64,000 nt of DNA from Cloeon dipterum (taxonomy: Eukaryota > Arthropoda > Insecta > Ephemeroptera > Baetidae), in NCBI RefSeq assembly GCF_949628265.1, contig NC_088788.1, positions 32,536,335 to 32,600,334 of the forward strand, given 5' to 3'. Position 1 is the stretch's first letter. Each line of letters opens with the position of its first letter. Under the pieces are notes generated by a model. The model had not been told where the DNA came from. It saw only the letters and a list, made by a program, of their open reading frames with translations, and made no database searches. This document shows, piece after piece, positions 47,043 through 58,324 of this stretch. Both the position numbers and the translations under genes were made by a program.

Positions 47043-49273
47043 TTATTTACGCTCCTGCAAATTCACGTAGACTCCTCCCAAAGCACTAATAATCGGTCTC
47101 TTGGGATCAATTTTCGGTGGATAAACTGTTTCTTTGCTAGGCGAGACGTCAAATTTGCTCAGGACTGACGCTAGGCATACTTTGATTTGAACCAGAGCAA
47201 ATCTCATCCCTGGAAAATAAATCAAATGAAAATTAACAAAACACTCACCAAATGTATTCAAAATTAATTAATTTTATTTAATGAAAAGACCTATGCAATG
47301 TCGCGGTCCGTCTCCAAAAGGCATGTGTAGGTATTGCAGTTTGTGCAGTGCGTTGTCATCGCTGAAACGGCCAGGGTCAAACCTCTCCGGCTCCGGAAAG
47401 TACTTGGCATCGTTTTGGATCGAGTATATTGGGATCATGATTGGAGTTCCTTTATCAACGTGTACGTTGGTGCCTGGTATGATGTAGTTTTTGGTGCAAA
47501 TCCGCAGCAATGCACCAGTCGGAGGATACTTTCGCAGCGTTTCTGAAACATATATTGTTAACGTTCTAAATTTTTAAAGTAAGTAGGGTTATTTGACAAT
47601 TCCAAAGTCGCTCTTCCTGAGCATGAAGAAATCCATTAGATAGATTATTTGTGTTTTTATCGTTCTCTCAAAACTGTTATTCTCGAACAAGAAATTGTTA
47701 TAAAAAAATATACCTTGGATAATGCAATCGAGGTAAACCATTTCTTTCAGCGCATCAAAAGTTAGGCTGCCGCCGTGTTTGCTCAAGACCTGGTCGATTT
47801 CGGCTTGAGCTCGTTGCTGGCATTGATAATCTAGTGCTAGCTCCAAGCACGCAAAGGAAATTATTGTTGATGAAGTTTCAAAACCAGCCAGGAAGAAAAT
47901 GGTTGCTTGAGCAGTCAAGTCATCGTGGGAAATAACTGTAATTTATTAAGATCATGAGTTTATTACAAAGAAAATTTGGAAAACGAATGCAAAACTCAAA
48001 AGCACTGAAATATTGTTCACGCTCTGTACTTGTTGAGGCACGTTGGTCTTCTTCAAATCCACCTAGTTGTCTGCTCTCGTATTCGTCCTCGGCATTGTCT
48101 ACCGAAATTGAGCCCTTATCCTTCAGTTCAATCAGCAGCTGTAGAAAGTCTTTTCGCATTTGTCCCGTTTTCCTTCTGCTCTCCATCATCTCCTTGACCA
48201 TATTACGGAAGTAATTGGTCAAATCCTTCTCAATAAACTCGAATTTGAGCAATTTTGCAACCTTCACAAATTATAAAATGAAAAAAATGTCAATTAATTA
48301 AAAAGTCATTTCTCTCACCTCCGGCACAAAAATAATACAGAGCGTCTTGATTCCTCTCAGAAAATTGAAATCGACTAACTTTTTGCCCATGGCCATGAAG
48401 GTAGTGTTTGGGTTCTCTATTGAATTGCACTGCACGCCAAAAACGCAAGTGCCAATCGCGTCAGTTGTATAGCTCACCGCAGCTTCCTAAATCAAAAGTT
48501 AGTAGAAAGAATTATTGCATAATTATATATTTTTAACTAGCTGCCCACCTTAATGTTGACTTTACCATCTGATTTATTGGCAGTATTTGCCAAAAATGTC
48601 TGCAGTGTTTTGCCAACTTCAGCGATGAGCGGCGTCATCATTTTTATTTTTCCTGATGTAAATGTTGGAGAGAGTTTACTTCTCATCTCCTTCCATCGGT
48701 GTCCTTCCAAATTGAACAGATTCTTCGCCACCAATGGGTTTAGTTCTTCATCAAGCTGAACAAATTTTCCAAAAAAAAAAAAATGTTTAATACATTATAT
48801 AGCTATATACAAATTCTTAATTCACCTGCAGACCGTGATCATGAAAATGAGCGAAATCCTTAACGACAATACTCTTGATCAGCTCAGGATCATTGACGAG
48901 AAGAGCCGGCTGTCTTCCCTGAAAATATCCCACAATGCTCTCATTGCTGAACTTTTTATAAATTTTGTCGATGCATATGATTCTGTGCTCCCGCAAGGTC
49001 ATGGCCGAGAAAAGTGAGCCAAAAAAGGGTAAGCCCTTTTCATATCTGAAACACAGTCGAATTATTTAACTCAATTTCGAATTACCTATTTCTCTCTACT
49101 TAAAATACAAGATTTAGCTATATAATTTTAGTCAGATATTTAGAGTTTCAGTACCTGACACCTCTTTTCTTCCAATGGTCAAAATTCGAAGTAAGGAAGT
49201 AATAGAGCAGTCCCAGAAAAACGACCCACAGGCCCAAAGGCACGATGAGCCAGAGCGACAAGGACCAGATCAT
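47043..49273 (-). CDS. cytochrome P450 F, CYP6-like (CYP3 clan), complete, second structural class
   Basis: A microsomal P450 of 536 aa. Exons in transcript order: 49273-49155, 49045-48826, 48755-48549, 48486-48319, 48261-48006, 47935-47714, 47542-47291, 47209-47043 (1,611 nt, in frame). It has an N-terminal anchor (MIWSLSLWLIVPLGLW), helix C WKEMR, helix I AGFETSST, ETLR, and FGDGPRHCIG with Cys480. It lacks the intron that A-D have after YFQ/FFQ, but has its own intron (49,046-49,154) after KKRGVR, absent from G and H. The exon-5 linker is long (Glu/Asp/Ser-rich). The donor ending exon 5 (GTGCTT) is weak; phase supports it. It is head to head with NPL, 725 bp apart. Confidence 0.92.
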
Positions 49274-49998
49274 TTTATGCGTCGCCAGTCAGCTGCGTAA
49301 GCGAACCGAGTGGAGACTATTATTTGTTGTATATTAGTTTGGAGACGAATACTTTTTTCATCGGCCTTGGCTAACCCGAAGACGTCGGAGTACACGTGCA
49401 AATTGAATGGCGCATTTAGGATGAGCGCTTGATAAAAGAGTAATTTAAACAGCGGTCACCCCTAGGTGATACTCTGCTGGAATTGATTTAAATTTTTAGA
49501 ATAGTTCAATTCGAATTTTCCGTATAATTGTTATAGTTATTTCCCATAATGATAACTTTTAATAAGTGCGTGAGTCCCTGTCTCTTAATTGTTGCGCTTT
49601 AATTTAATTCTGGTCCATGAATTTTTTACTTGAACTTAAATACACAAAATATTTCCGGTCTTTGCTTGAATCTTCTTCTGTGTAACGGTAACGTTTCAGT
49701 TTATATCTATAGAGTTATTTTTTTATCGGCACGGTCCATGGTCCATCTAAAAAATTTATATCTCTCTGCGTCTCATCGTAAGTGAAGTCGTTCGAGAGGC
49801 AACGCCACCTCCGGACTGATGAGAAAGTTTCTCTCCCAGAGTGTTTTGACCTTGGTTAACAGTATCAAAACAAAGTCTGCGACGGCGAGAGAGTACACTG
49901 TTTTTATCACGGCGATAATTCTATTTTTCCCATCAGCTACACAACTGAATTGTCATTGTTCAGACTTTTGGCATCAATTTCAGTTGTTCCAGTTAAAA
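49274..49998. other. divergent promoter region between P450 F (-) and NPL (+)
   Basis: 725 bp between two start codons facing away from each other, so it must hold both promoters unless NPL has a non-coding first exon. The frame upstream of the NPL ATG stays open to 49,819, giving a possible 60-residue extension that resembles nothing in the family. I prefer the ATG at 49,999. Confidence 0.55.
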
Positions 49999-52900
49999 AT
50001 GGCCAGCAATAAGTTTAACTTCGATGGGTACATGGCACCGGTTTTCACCCCGTTTGATGAGTATGTGTTATTGTTAATTTTCATTGCGTTGTTTACAAAC
50101 CAGCACTTCTACAGCTTGCAACAATTGGAGATAGGAGTTATTCCAGCCTACTCAAATTACTTGCACGCAGCTGGAGTTAGAGGAATTCTGGGTAAGTTAT
50201 TTATACTTCAGGCATTTTGAGACGTAATTGTGTTTTAAATATATTTGGAAATATTTAATTCACTGCTGCTATATATTTAAATTCTTTATTGTTAAAAACT
50301 TTAAAAAATATAGTTACTTTCAAATAATAAAATTGTTGAATAATAATTTTATGGCTCTTATCAGCATGTACTTAATTTACTAATAGTAATTTAAATTTTG
50401 GTGAGGAAAAATATTAGTTTATAGTACGTCCAATTTATTTAGACTATCAGAGACAATATATTTTAGGATCGAATTTTTAAACATTTTAAAATCTGACGGT
50501 CGTTTTACTCTTCACTGCGGGCTTTGACATGCACCCAAACGCCACCCTTTACGGCCAGCACAAATTGTTGCGGATCGATTACTGGAGGGTACTTCGTTTC
50601 CTTAGCTAATGTCACTTCAAATTTGCTGAAAATCGAGGCCAGACCCATTTTCGACTGAACGAGAGCAAAGCGGTTGCCTGCAAAAAAAGGAATTTAATCA
50701 AATGCCATATTTTTTATTTGCTTCGCGTCTGACTCTGAGTTTTCTCAAATGTTTATGCAAAAACATTAATTTACCAATGCACTGGCGAGGTCCTTCTCCG
50801 AAAGGCATGTGCAGGTATTGGTACTTGTGCAGGGCGTTTTCTTCCAAGAAACGATCAGGATCAAAAGCTTCAGGATTAGGGAAATATTTTGGATCGTTTT
50901 GGATGGAGAAAGTTGGGATGATAACTGGTGTTCCCTCTTCAATCTGTACATTGGTGCCGGGAATGATGTAGTTTTTGGTGCAGATGCGCATCAGATTTCC
51001 TGCCGGTGGATACTTGCGCAACGATTCTAGTTATCAATCAAAATTTTTTTAAATATTCACACTAATGACCGTAGTTCATTGTCCAAGTTTTTTTTAGATT
51101 AAAAAATCTAATAGACAATTCCACCCTTTAAATATAATAAGAACAAAGCCACTTTGTTATTGTAATTATGGTTTTAAATAAATTTTTAACCTTGGATGAC
51201 GGCGTCCAAATACTTCATCTCCTTTAGGGCATCGTAGGTGAGTTTCCCATTGTGGTTGCTCAGGGCTCGGTCGATGTCATCCTGGAGTTTTCTCTGTACG
51301 TCAGGGTTGGTTGCCAGCTCAAGACAGGAAAACGAAATCAATGTTGATGACGTTTCAAAGCCAGCGAGGAAAAAGACCACTGCCTGGGCAGTCAGGTCGT
51401 CGTCAGTCAGGGCTGGTAGTAAGATTAATACTTGCAACTGCTAATAATTAGTTGTTTATTTATTCTCTCACTCTGAGACTCGTCCTGCGGAGGTAAAGCG
51501 AATCCGTTCTGCTGTTTTATCTCCTTTTCGTCTTCGGTGGTGTCGACCGACACACTTCCTTTTTCTTTCAGTTCGATCAACAATTGAATGAAGTCTTTAC
51601 GGATCTCTTTCGTTTTCTTCCTCAGCTCCATCACGTCCTTTACCAACCGGCGGAAAAAGTTTGTCAATTCTTCGTTGATGAAAGCTAATCTCAACTTGAT
51701 ACCGATCTGTAGTTGTTTGAATTATTAATATTATTAAAGGAGTTTCCCTTAAATATACACAAACCTCTGGTAAAAACATAATGATAAAGGCCTTAATGGC
51801 CCTCCAGGCATCCATGTGGATCAATTTTTTCCCCATAACCTTTAACTCAGAGTTGGGATTGTCAATTGAGTTGCAATTGATTCCAAAAGCGCAACTTCCA
51901 ATTACATCCACTGTGTATCGAGAGGATAGATCCTGCAACACATTATTCCAAATGCATCTCAGTTATGAAACATATGCTTTAATAGTAGCAAAAAAATGAC
52001 CTTCATTTCGACAGCTCTCCCGCTCATGGACAGATCGGTCAGGTTTTTCTGTAAGTTCTGGCCGACTTCTTCCATCAGAGGTGTCATTAATTTAATTTTT
52101 CCGGAGGTGAAGGTCGGTGACAATTTACTCCTCATAACCTTCCACTTGTGTCCTTCCAGATTGAAAAGATTCTTCGCTTCCATAGGATCCGCTTCCTCGT
52201 TAATCTAGTATTGATATGGATTAAAAATTCTGAAAGTTTGTTTTTTCTATCTTTACCTTAAATCCGTGGTCATAGAAGTGGGCGAAATCTTTGACGATTA
52301 TATTTTTGATCAGTTCAGGGTCTCTGACCAACAAAGATGCCCTTTTGCCCTGGAAGAAACCGACAAACTTTTCGCCTTCGAATTTCTTGTAAATGTAATC
52401 CAAATTTTCCATCATGTGCTCCTTCAGAGTCATAGCGCGCATCAGCGAGCCGAAAAAGGGCACACCAGGTTCATACTTAACACCCTTCTTCTTCCAATTG
52501 TCGAACTGGCTGGTCAAAAAGGCGTACGTGAGGCCCGCAAGGATGGCCAGCAGGCCCAGCAGCACGTTCAACCAAAGCGGTAGCATCCACCACATCTCGA
52601 CAACGAGTGATTCGTTTTTATCTTTCGATCCTAACTGGTAACTGAGCTCGGCTCTTTAATCGCCGGCTCGGTTTGGCCTTGGCGGAGTGATCTTCAAAAA
52701 GGTGTGAGTCATTGTTATTCAATTGCCGGCGCAACGCGTAGGTGGAGTGCAAAAAAGGAAATGAAGCATTTTGTATGTTGGCAGAGGCAAAATTTATTAC
52801 AAAAGAATGAGCTTATTCAAATTCTTTCCTCAATGTTGAGCCAAATGCCGCCCAGCGGCGTTGAAATCAGAGTCTTCGGGTCAAACCGCAGAGGTTGGTT

Positions 52901-55900
52901 GGTCAGCTCGTTCAGTGTCAACCTAAATTTACTCAAAACTATCGCAAGTGCCATTTTTATTTGAACAAATGCAAATCTCTGTCCTGAAATGTATGGTGAT
53001 CATATAATTATTTAAAATAATAATTTAGCGGATTACTCACCTATGCAATGTCTTGGTCCTTCTCCAAACGGCAAATGAACAAACTGACTTTTGCCTTTCG
53101 AGTTTTCACCCCAAAATCGTTCAGGATCAAATATTTCCGGGTTTGGGAAGTACTTTGGATCGTTTTGTAGTGAGTAGCTTGGTATCAGCAGCATTGTTCC
53201 TTTCTCAACTAGAACCTCTGTGTTAGGAATTATGTAATTCTCTGTGCAGACGCGCATTAAGTTGCCAGCTGGTGGGTACTTTCGCAGAGCTTCTAAAATC
53301 CAACCACTAGTTAGTTAAAGCAATATAATAATTTAAATATTGATTTTATTTCGGATGTTGTAAAAATGTATGTCTGTAAAGTGAAAAATGAATTGTATAT
53401 TTTTCAATGGTGGCACACATCATTTTTAAGATATTTAAAAATGGAAAATCTCTAGACAAAATATTTTTTTTTTTCAAAATTGTAAGAGTAGTAATGAAAC
53501 AATTCAAAAAATCAAAAAATCATGCAGAGATTATAATCCAGCACTGGTTTGTATTTTCAATGTTGGCCTCATCAGCAAGCCTGGTTTTTACTTACCTTCT
53601 CTCACACTCGCCGTAAAATATGTGTGAGGGGATTCGTCAATTTTCATTTAGACTAGACTATTTTTTACATTTCAACTAGTTTAGAAAATCGTTGGAAACC
53701 AAGAGCTACCATTCAACGATTTCAACTTTGGTCATGTTTTGTTTGAAAAACAAATCTAATTTTAGTTTTGCAAACAAAATGTAACTTGTACGGTATAAAC
53801 GTTAAATTTTGTTTTTCCTTCAGATCGTTGTAATATTTAAAATTGTGATCACTTCGTATTTTTTTTACCTTGAACAACGCAATTTCATTTCTTTCAGTGC
53901 TTCATGTGAAAGATTCCCATTAGAACCGGCCAATATAAAGTCGATTTCACTTTGCGCTCGATTTTGGATTTCCAAATTGCGGGACAGTTCATAACAGATG
54001 GTGGAAAGAGTCAACGCGGAAGTTTCAAATCCGGCTAGGAAGAACACGGCCGTTTGAGCCATCAGGTCGTCGTCGGTCAGTCCTTTTTTCTGATATTAGT
54101 TGACTGATTACTTTTCAAATATTAAAAGAACTCACGATTTGAGACACTTTCGGCGTTTGACTGTTTTCTTCTGTCTTTTAAATCAATTAGCAGCTGAATG
54201 AAATCCTTCCTTGATTCGCCTGTTTTCCTCCTCGCTTCAATCAAATTCTTCACTAAGTTACGGAAAAATGCCGTCACCGTGCTGTCCATAATCACGAATT
54301 TTAACCTATCTGCAATCTGAAGTCTTTGCTAGTGAAATTCAAACTGTAAAATAACTTTTTTTACCTCAGGGAGATTTATGACGGTGAAAATTTTGATCGC
54401 CCGCCAAAAATCAACATGTGCTATTTTTTCTCCCATTGTGCGCATCTTGTTTTTAGGGTTGTTGATCGAGTTGCATTCAATGCCAAAAACGCAACTGCTG
54501 ATCACATCTGTCGAATAACGTGCGAAAACTTCCTGATTTGCAGTTAAATTATGCTTTGCTTATTAATCTTATTTATGTGCACCTTTGCCTCGATAAGCCG
54601 CGATCCTTTGGTCACGGCACTCAGGTGTTCCTGCAAAGTCGTAGCCACTTCTTGCATCATTGGTGTCATCGTTTTGATTTTACCGGAAGTAAAAGTTGGG
54701 GTCAGTTTTGCTCTCATTTCTTTCCATCGCTCTCCGTCTAAGTTAAAAAGGTTTTTGCCTTGGATAGGGTCGATCTCCTCGTCGATCTATTAATATTTAT
54801 ATGTAAATTTGGTAAATATTTCAGCTTTGCAATGTAAATTGCCGCAATAGACTTTTCAATTAAAAAGTGCCCTGTAAACAATTAAATCGAACTTCCATCG
54901 ATTTATACTGCAATAATTTTTGATTTCATGTTACTTTGTACATTATTGTATACATAAATTGTGCAGCTGTATAAGCAGTTAATTCTTCTGAATTGGCTGG
55001 ATTTCCAAAATTTCTAAATAAATAATTGCTGTTTTCAAAAAAAAAAAAATATTTACAATTTGGTAGGGCTTAAAACTATTTACAGTTATTTTTTATTTTC
55101 CATTTTAAAGGTTTCTAAGCACTATACTTGGTTTGAATAATATTTTATTTATCTGTCTGTTCGTTTTTACATGCAGTTAATTTGTAAGAAGATATTTTGA
55201 CTGACACTGAAATTGCAATATAGCGATAAAATTATTAAATTGAATATTCATATGAGATTCGTGGTACGAACCCTGAATCCGTGGTCGTGAAAGTTGCCGA
55301 AGTCTTTGACTGTGATGTGTTTAATGAGCTGCGGGTCTCTTACTAAAAGGGCTGGCCGGCGCCCCTGAAAAATCCCGACGAATCTTTCACTCCCGTACTT
55401 CTTGTAAAGATCATCCAAGTGTTGCATGAGCGGCTTCTGCAGAGTTACGGAAGGGTAAAGAGAACCAAAAAAAGGCAGCCCTTTTTCGAACACGACCCCT
55501 TTCTTCTGCCAATGGTCAAAGTGGCTCGTGAAAAAGCGGTACAACAATCCCAACACGATTGTCCAGAGAAAAATGCCGACGTTAAGCCAAATCGGTAAAG
55601 ACCACAACATTTTTTACCAGGTGCAAAATGCTGACTGCGAGAAACTTTCGCCGGCGCATTGTAACAGAGGTTGTAGAAAGCAGATTGCTTAAACTCTAGC
55701 CGGTTTCGCACGTTATATGTTGTGCAATAATTTAGTTTCGCACAGATAATTTTTTAGTTATGCAGGAGATCTCTGCCCGAAACATTGCCACTGAAAGACA
55801 CAAGTGGGGGGGGGGGGGGAAGGTGATTGCTGCTAATTGATTCGAAACAAATGAAAAGGAGTTTAGAAGGGTTTTTTTATTTTTAAAAACATTACGTTGC

Positions 55901-58168
55901 AGCTCTTGGATTTCCAAATATTTGATTGTTTTGAAAATTTATAACCGATTAAAATTATTTGCAAAGACTTAATGAAGTTTTAAAATAGGATGATGCAATC
56001 CAATCCAATCTTATCGAATCAATGTACTTAATGGCACATAATAACATTGAAAAATGTAAACGGTTATTTGTTTTTCAAGATTGAAGTACCACACACCTGG
56101 ATTAAAAGATAAAAACCCCACGTGACGTTCGCAAATTGCATTGTAACCAAATTTTGTCACTATATTATAAAGCTACCATTTTAAAATAGACTGAAAATAA
56201 CTTCAATAATTCACATTTTTCCTATTTTATCAAACAATAAAGGTTGACACTAAAATTTAAAAAATTAAGGAAATAACTATTCTCGCAGGTTCTCACACTG
56301 AACAGCAGCTGTTTTGGCCTCTCGGGCCTCATCACTTATTTATCTGCTTGACACTGGCCGTTAAAAGCTGTTGACTGCAGAAATAATAAAGCATTCTAAC
56401 TAAATGTACATTTTTTGCTTTAACTATTTTCACATTGAATTCAATATGAAATGGTAACAATCCTCATTTGCTTCGATCGAAATAAAAGAATAAAAAACCT
56501 ACCCTATTTAACTTTGTCAAAAAATGCCTGCAGTAAACGGCACCTCGGGCGAAGGATGCGCGCAGAACTTGGAGGAGCGAAAAGCTGTGGCGGAGGCGTG
56601 GATGCAGTGCCGGCCCGCGGGCCAAACCATCGTGGTGCAGGTGGGCGGAGGACCGCTGCCAGATGTGCTCGCTTTGGTAACAAAAAACACTTGAAACAAA
56701 TTAAGAACCGAACAAAGGAAATTAGGCGAAGCACGCTGAGAGCCTCAAAGTGGACGGAATCATGTGTCTTCACGACTTGTTCTTCCGGCCGGCCAACGTC
56801 GAGCAACTGGTGCAATACTTGGCCCTGGTCAGCGCTGCTGCCCCTAACACGCCGCTTTTCTACTACCATTTGCCCGGTTTCACTGGAGTCAATTGTAAGG
56901 GTCAAACATGTTAGATTTACAAGAATTTAAGAAACTCTGCGTTACGCCATCGATTATTGTCCCTCTCTTTGATTTTTTTTAATCTTAACTTCGTTTTTTC
57001 TATAGTATGAAAGGAAATATAAAAGCTTATTCTACGTAAATTAGTTAATTAGTTCAGAATTTTATTACTTCCAAATGTTATTTTTCAGTCCCCGCACAAG
57101 CTTTAATTATTGACGCTAAAAGACAATTTTAAATTAGCAGCTAGGAGTTTGATAATTATTTAATTCAATTTTTAGTGAGCATGAGTTCCTTGCTGGAGAA
57201 ATGTGCAGCAGAGGGCAAGGTGCCAACCTTCGCCGGACTAAAGTTTACGAGTTCCGATTTGCAAGAGCTGGCCAAATGCGTGCAGGTGATCAAAAGGTAC
57301 AGCGACAAGAATTTCCGCGTCTTCCTAGGCTGTGATGACGTGAGTCTTTGATTTCACTCTCAAAAATCAAGTAATATTTTGTATATGTTTAGCTGTTGCT
57401 GCCGGCATACACGCTGGGTTCAATCTCCGCCATCGGCACCACGTTCAACATATTCCCCGAGGCAACTTTAAGGCTGGAAAGAATGTTGCACCAGGGTGAC
57501 TTTAAGAAGGCGGCCAGGGCGCAGGAAGCTCTCTCGAAAGTCGTCAACCTCATCACTGAGAATGGTTAGACGTCTTGTTAATGTCTGCTGAGTTAATTTT
57601 GCTTTTTCTGAATTTTGTTTAACGTAAATTGAAAACAAGCATGCATTAAATACTTAGTACCTCATGTCCCTGAGATCAACAAAAATTTAGCAAAAATAGG
57701 GAAATCGTTTGAAAACTGTAGTTATAACAATAATTAATTTGTGACAGCAAGTAAAATTAAATTTAGTTCTGATTTCCTTATTTTTTCTCATAATTTAGAA
57801 CAGGCGGGAATAATTGCTTTTCCCTGTAGCAATGCATGATCCTAAAAAATACTCACTGTCTGTGTTTCCCTTTATCACAAATTAATTTCAAAATTCCCTC
57901 AAATGTTTTTATTCCTCAACTGAATCAGATGTGTAGGATGGAAAAGTTTGGGCTGTTTTCGAATGCTGCGCTGGAGTAAAACGTGTTTTGATAAATGATG
58001 TTTGTTTTGTTAGGACTGCGGCCGTGGGTACCGTGGATGAAGGCGGCGATGAGAGCGAGCACGGCCATCCAAGTCGGCCCGACCCGCAATCCTCAGAGCA
58101 GCCGCGAGGAGATCCCCGCCGCCGTCAGCGCTCAAATCAATAGCATTCTCACCGAAGCTATGCAATGA
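49999..58168 (+). CDS. NPL: N-acetylneuraminate lyase (sialic acid aldolase), with two antisense P450 loci in intron 2
   Basis: Class I aldolase of the DHDPS/NAL family that splits N-acetylneuraminate into N-acetylmannosamine and pyruvate in the cytosol; 313 aa (human about 320). Exons: 49999-50060, 50115-50191, 56534-56676, 56726-56894, 57176-57339, 57393-57564, 58014-58168 (942 nt, in frame). Visible motifs: TPF near the N-terminus; the carboxylate-binding GTSGE loop (49-53) created by the exon 2/3 junction (CTG G|TA AAC GGC); catalytic Tyr141 (YYHLPG); and Schiff-base Lys173 in FAGLKF. Intron 2 is 6,342 bp and contains P450 G and H on the other strand; the other introns are about 50-450 bp. 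Separately the two halves would look like fragments, but phase and homology join them exactly. Confidence 0.92.
50505..52595 (-). CDS. cytochrome P450 G, CYP6-like (CYP3 clan), complete, nested in NPL intron 2
   Basis: A microsomal P450 of 530 aa. Exons in transcript order: 52595-52257, 52204-52001, 51932-51765, 51706-51472, 51412-51191, 51026-50775, 50677-50505 (1,593 nt, in frame). Exon 1 (339 nt) equals exons 1+2 of F, so the two differ by one intron. It has an N-terminal anchor after MWWMLPLWLN, helix C WKVMR, helix I AGFETSST, ESLR, and FGEGPRQCIG with Cys472. A complement of AATAAA lies at 50,434-50,439. The whole gene lies in NPL intron 2 on the antisense strand. Confidence 0.94.
52817..55610 (-). 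pseudogene. cytochrome P450 H, near-intact but frameshifted by an 8-bp deletion
   Basis: Exons in transcript order: 55610-55272, 54786-54583, 54532-54365, 54316-54136, 54082-53869, 53292-53041, 52983-52817. All splice sites and other motifs are intact: anchor MLWSLPIWLN, WKEMR, helix I AGFETSAL, EALR, FGEGPRHCIG. Exon 6, however, is 214 nt where every intact paralogue has 222. After ALKEMK the expected YLDCVVQ codons lack 8 bases, so exon 7, including the haem loop, is read out of frame. If restored it would encode about 510 aa. A recent loss of function or an assembly error would both explain it. Also nested antisense in NPL intron 2. Poly(A) signal complement at 52,793-52,798. Confidence 0.85.
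55611..56533. other. remainder of NPL intron 2 / upstream of P450 H
   Basis: AT-rich with a G13 run at about 55,806-55,818. It presumably holds the P450 H promoter. It ends at the NPL exon 3 acceptor (CCTGCAG, 56,527-56,533). No further gene seen. Confidence 0.5.
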
Positions 58169-58236
58169 TTTCCGACCTCAGGGGGAAAACGATAATTTCT
58201 TGCAAATGGTGCAACGTAAACAGAATATAAAAATAC

Positions 58237-58242
58237 TTTATT
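58237..58242 (-). terminator. polyadenylation signal of a - strand gene converging on NPL
   Basis: TTTATT on + (AATAAA on -) lies 21-26 bp past the stop of the terminal exon at 58,263-58,324, and only about 70 bp past the NPL stop. The 3' ends of the two genes therefore probably overlap. Confidence 0.45.
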
Positions 58243-58262
58243 TACAAAATCACAATTATTTC

Positions 58263-58324
58263 TTATTCCTTGGAAGGCTGCGCAGGTGGTCTCTTTTCCG
58301 CTTCTTTGGTAAGGGATTCGTACA
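58263..58324 (-). CDS. terminal coding exon of an unidentified - strand gene
   Basis: A consensus acceptor (TTTTACAG) precedes 62 nt encoding YESLTKEAEKRPPAQPSKE and TAA, with a poly(A) signal just beyond. I do not recognise the protein, and its upstream exons could not be located with confidence between 58,325 and 60,900. The charged, Pro-containing tail would suit a small protein, but no function is assigned. Confidence 0.3.

Noticed and set aside
49819-49998. 60-residue N-terminal extension of NPL from an upstream in-frame ATG
   Set aside because: NPL proteins start close to the TPF motif. The extension has no family similarity and looks like 5' UTR left open by chance.
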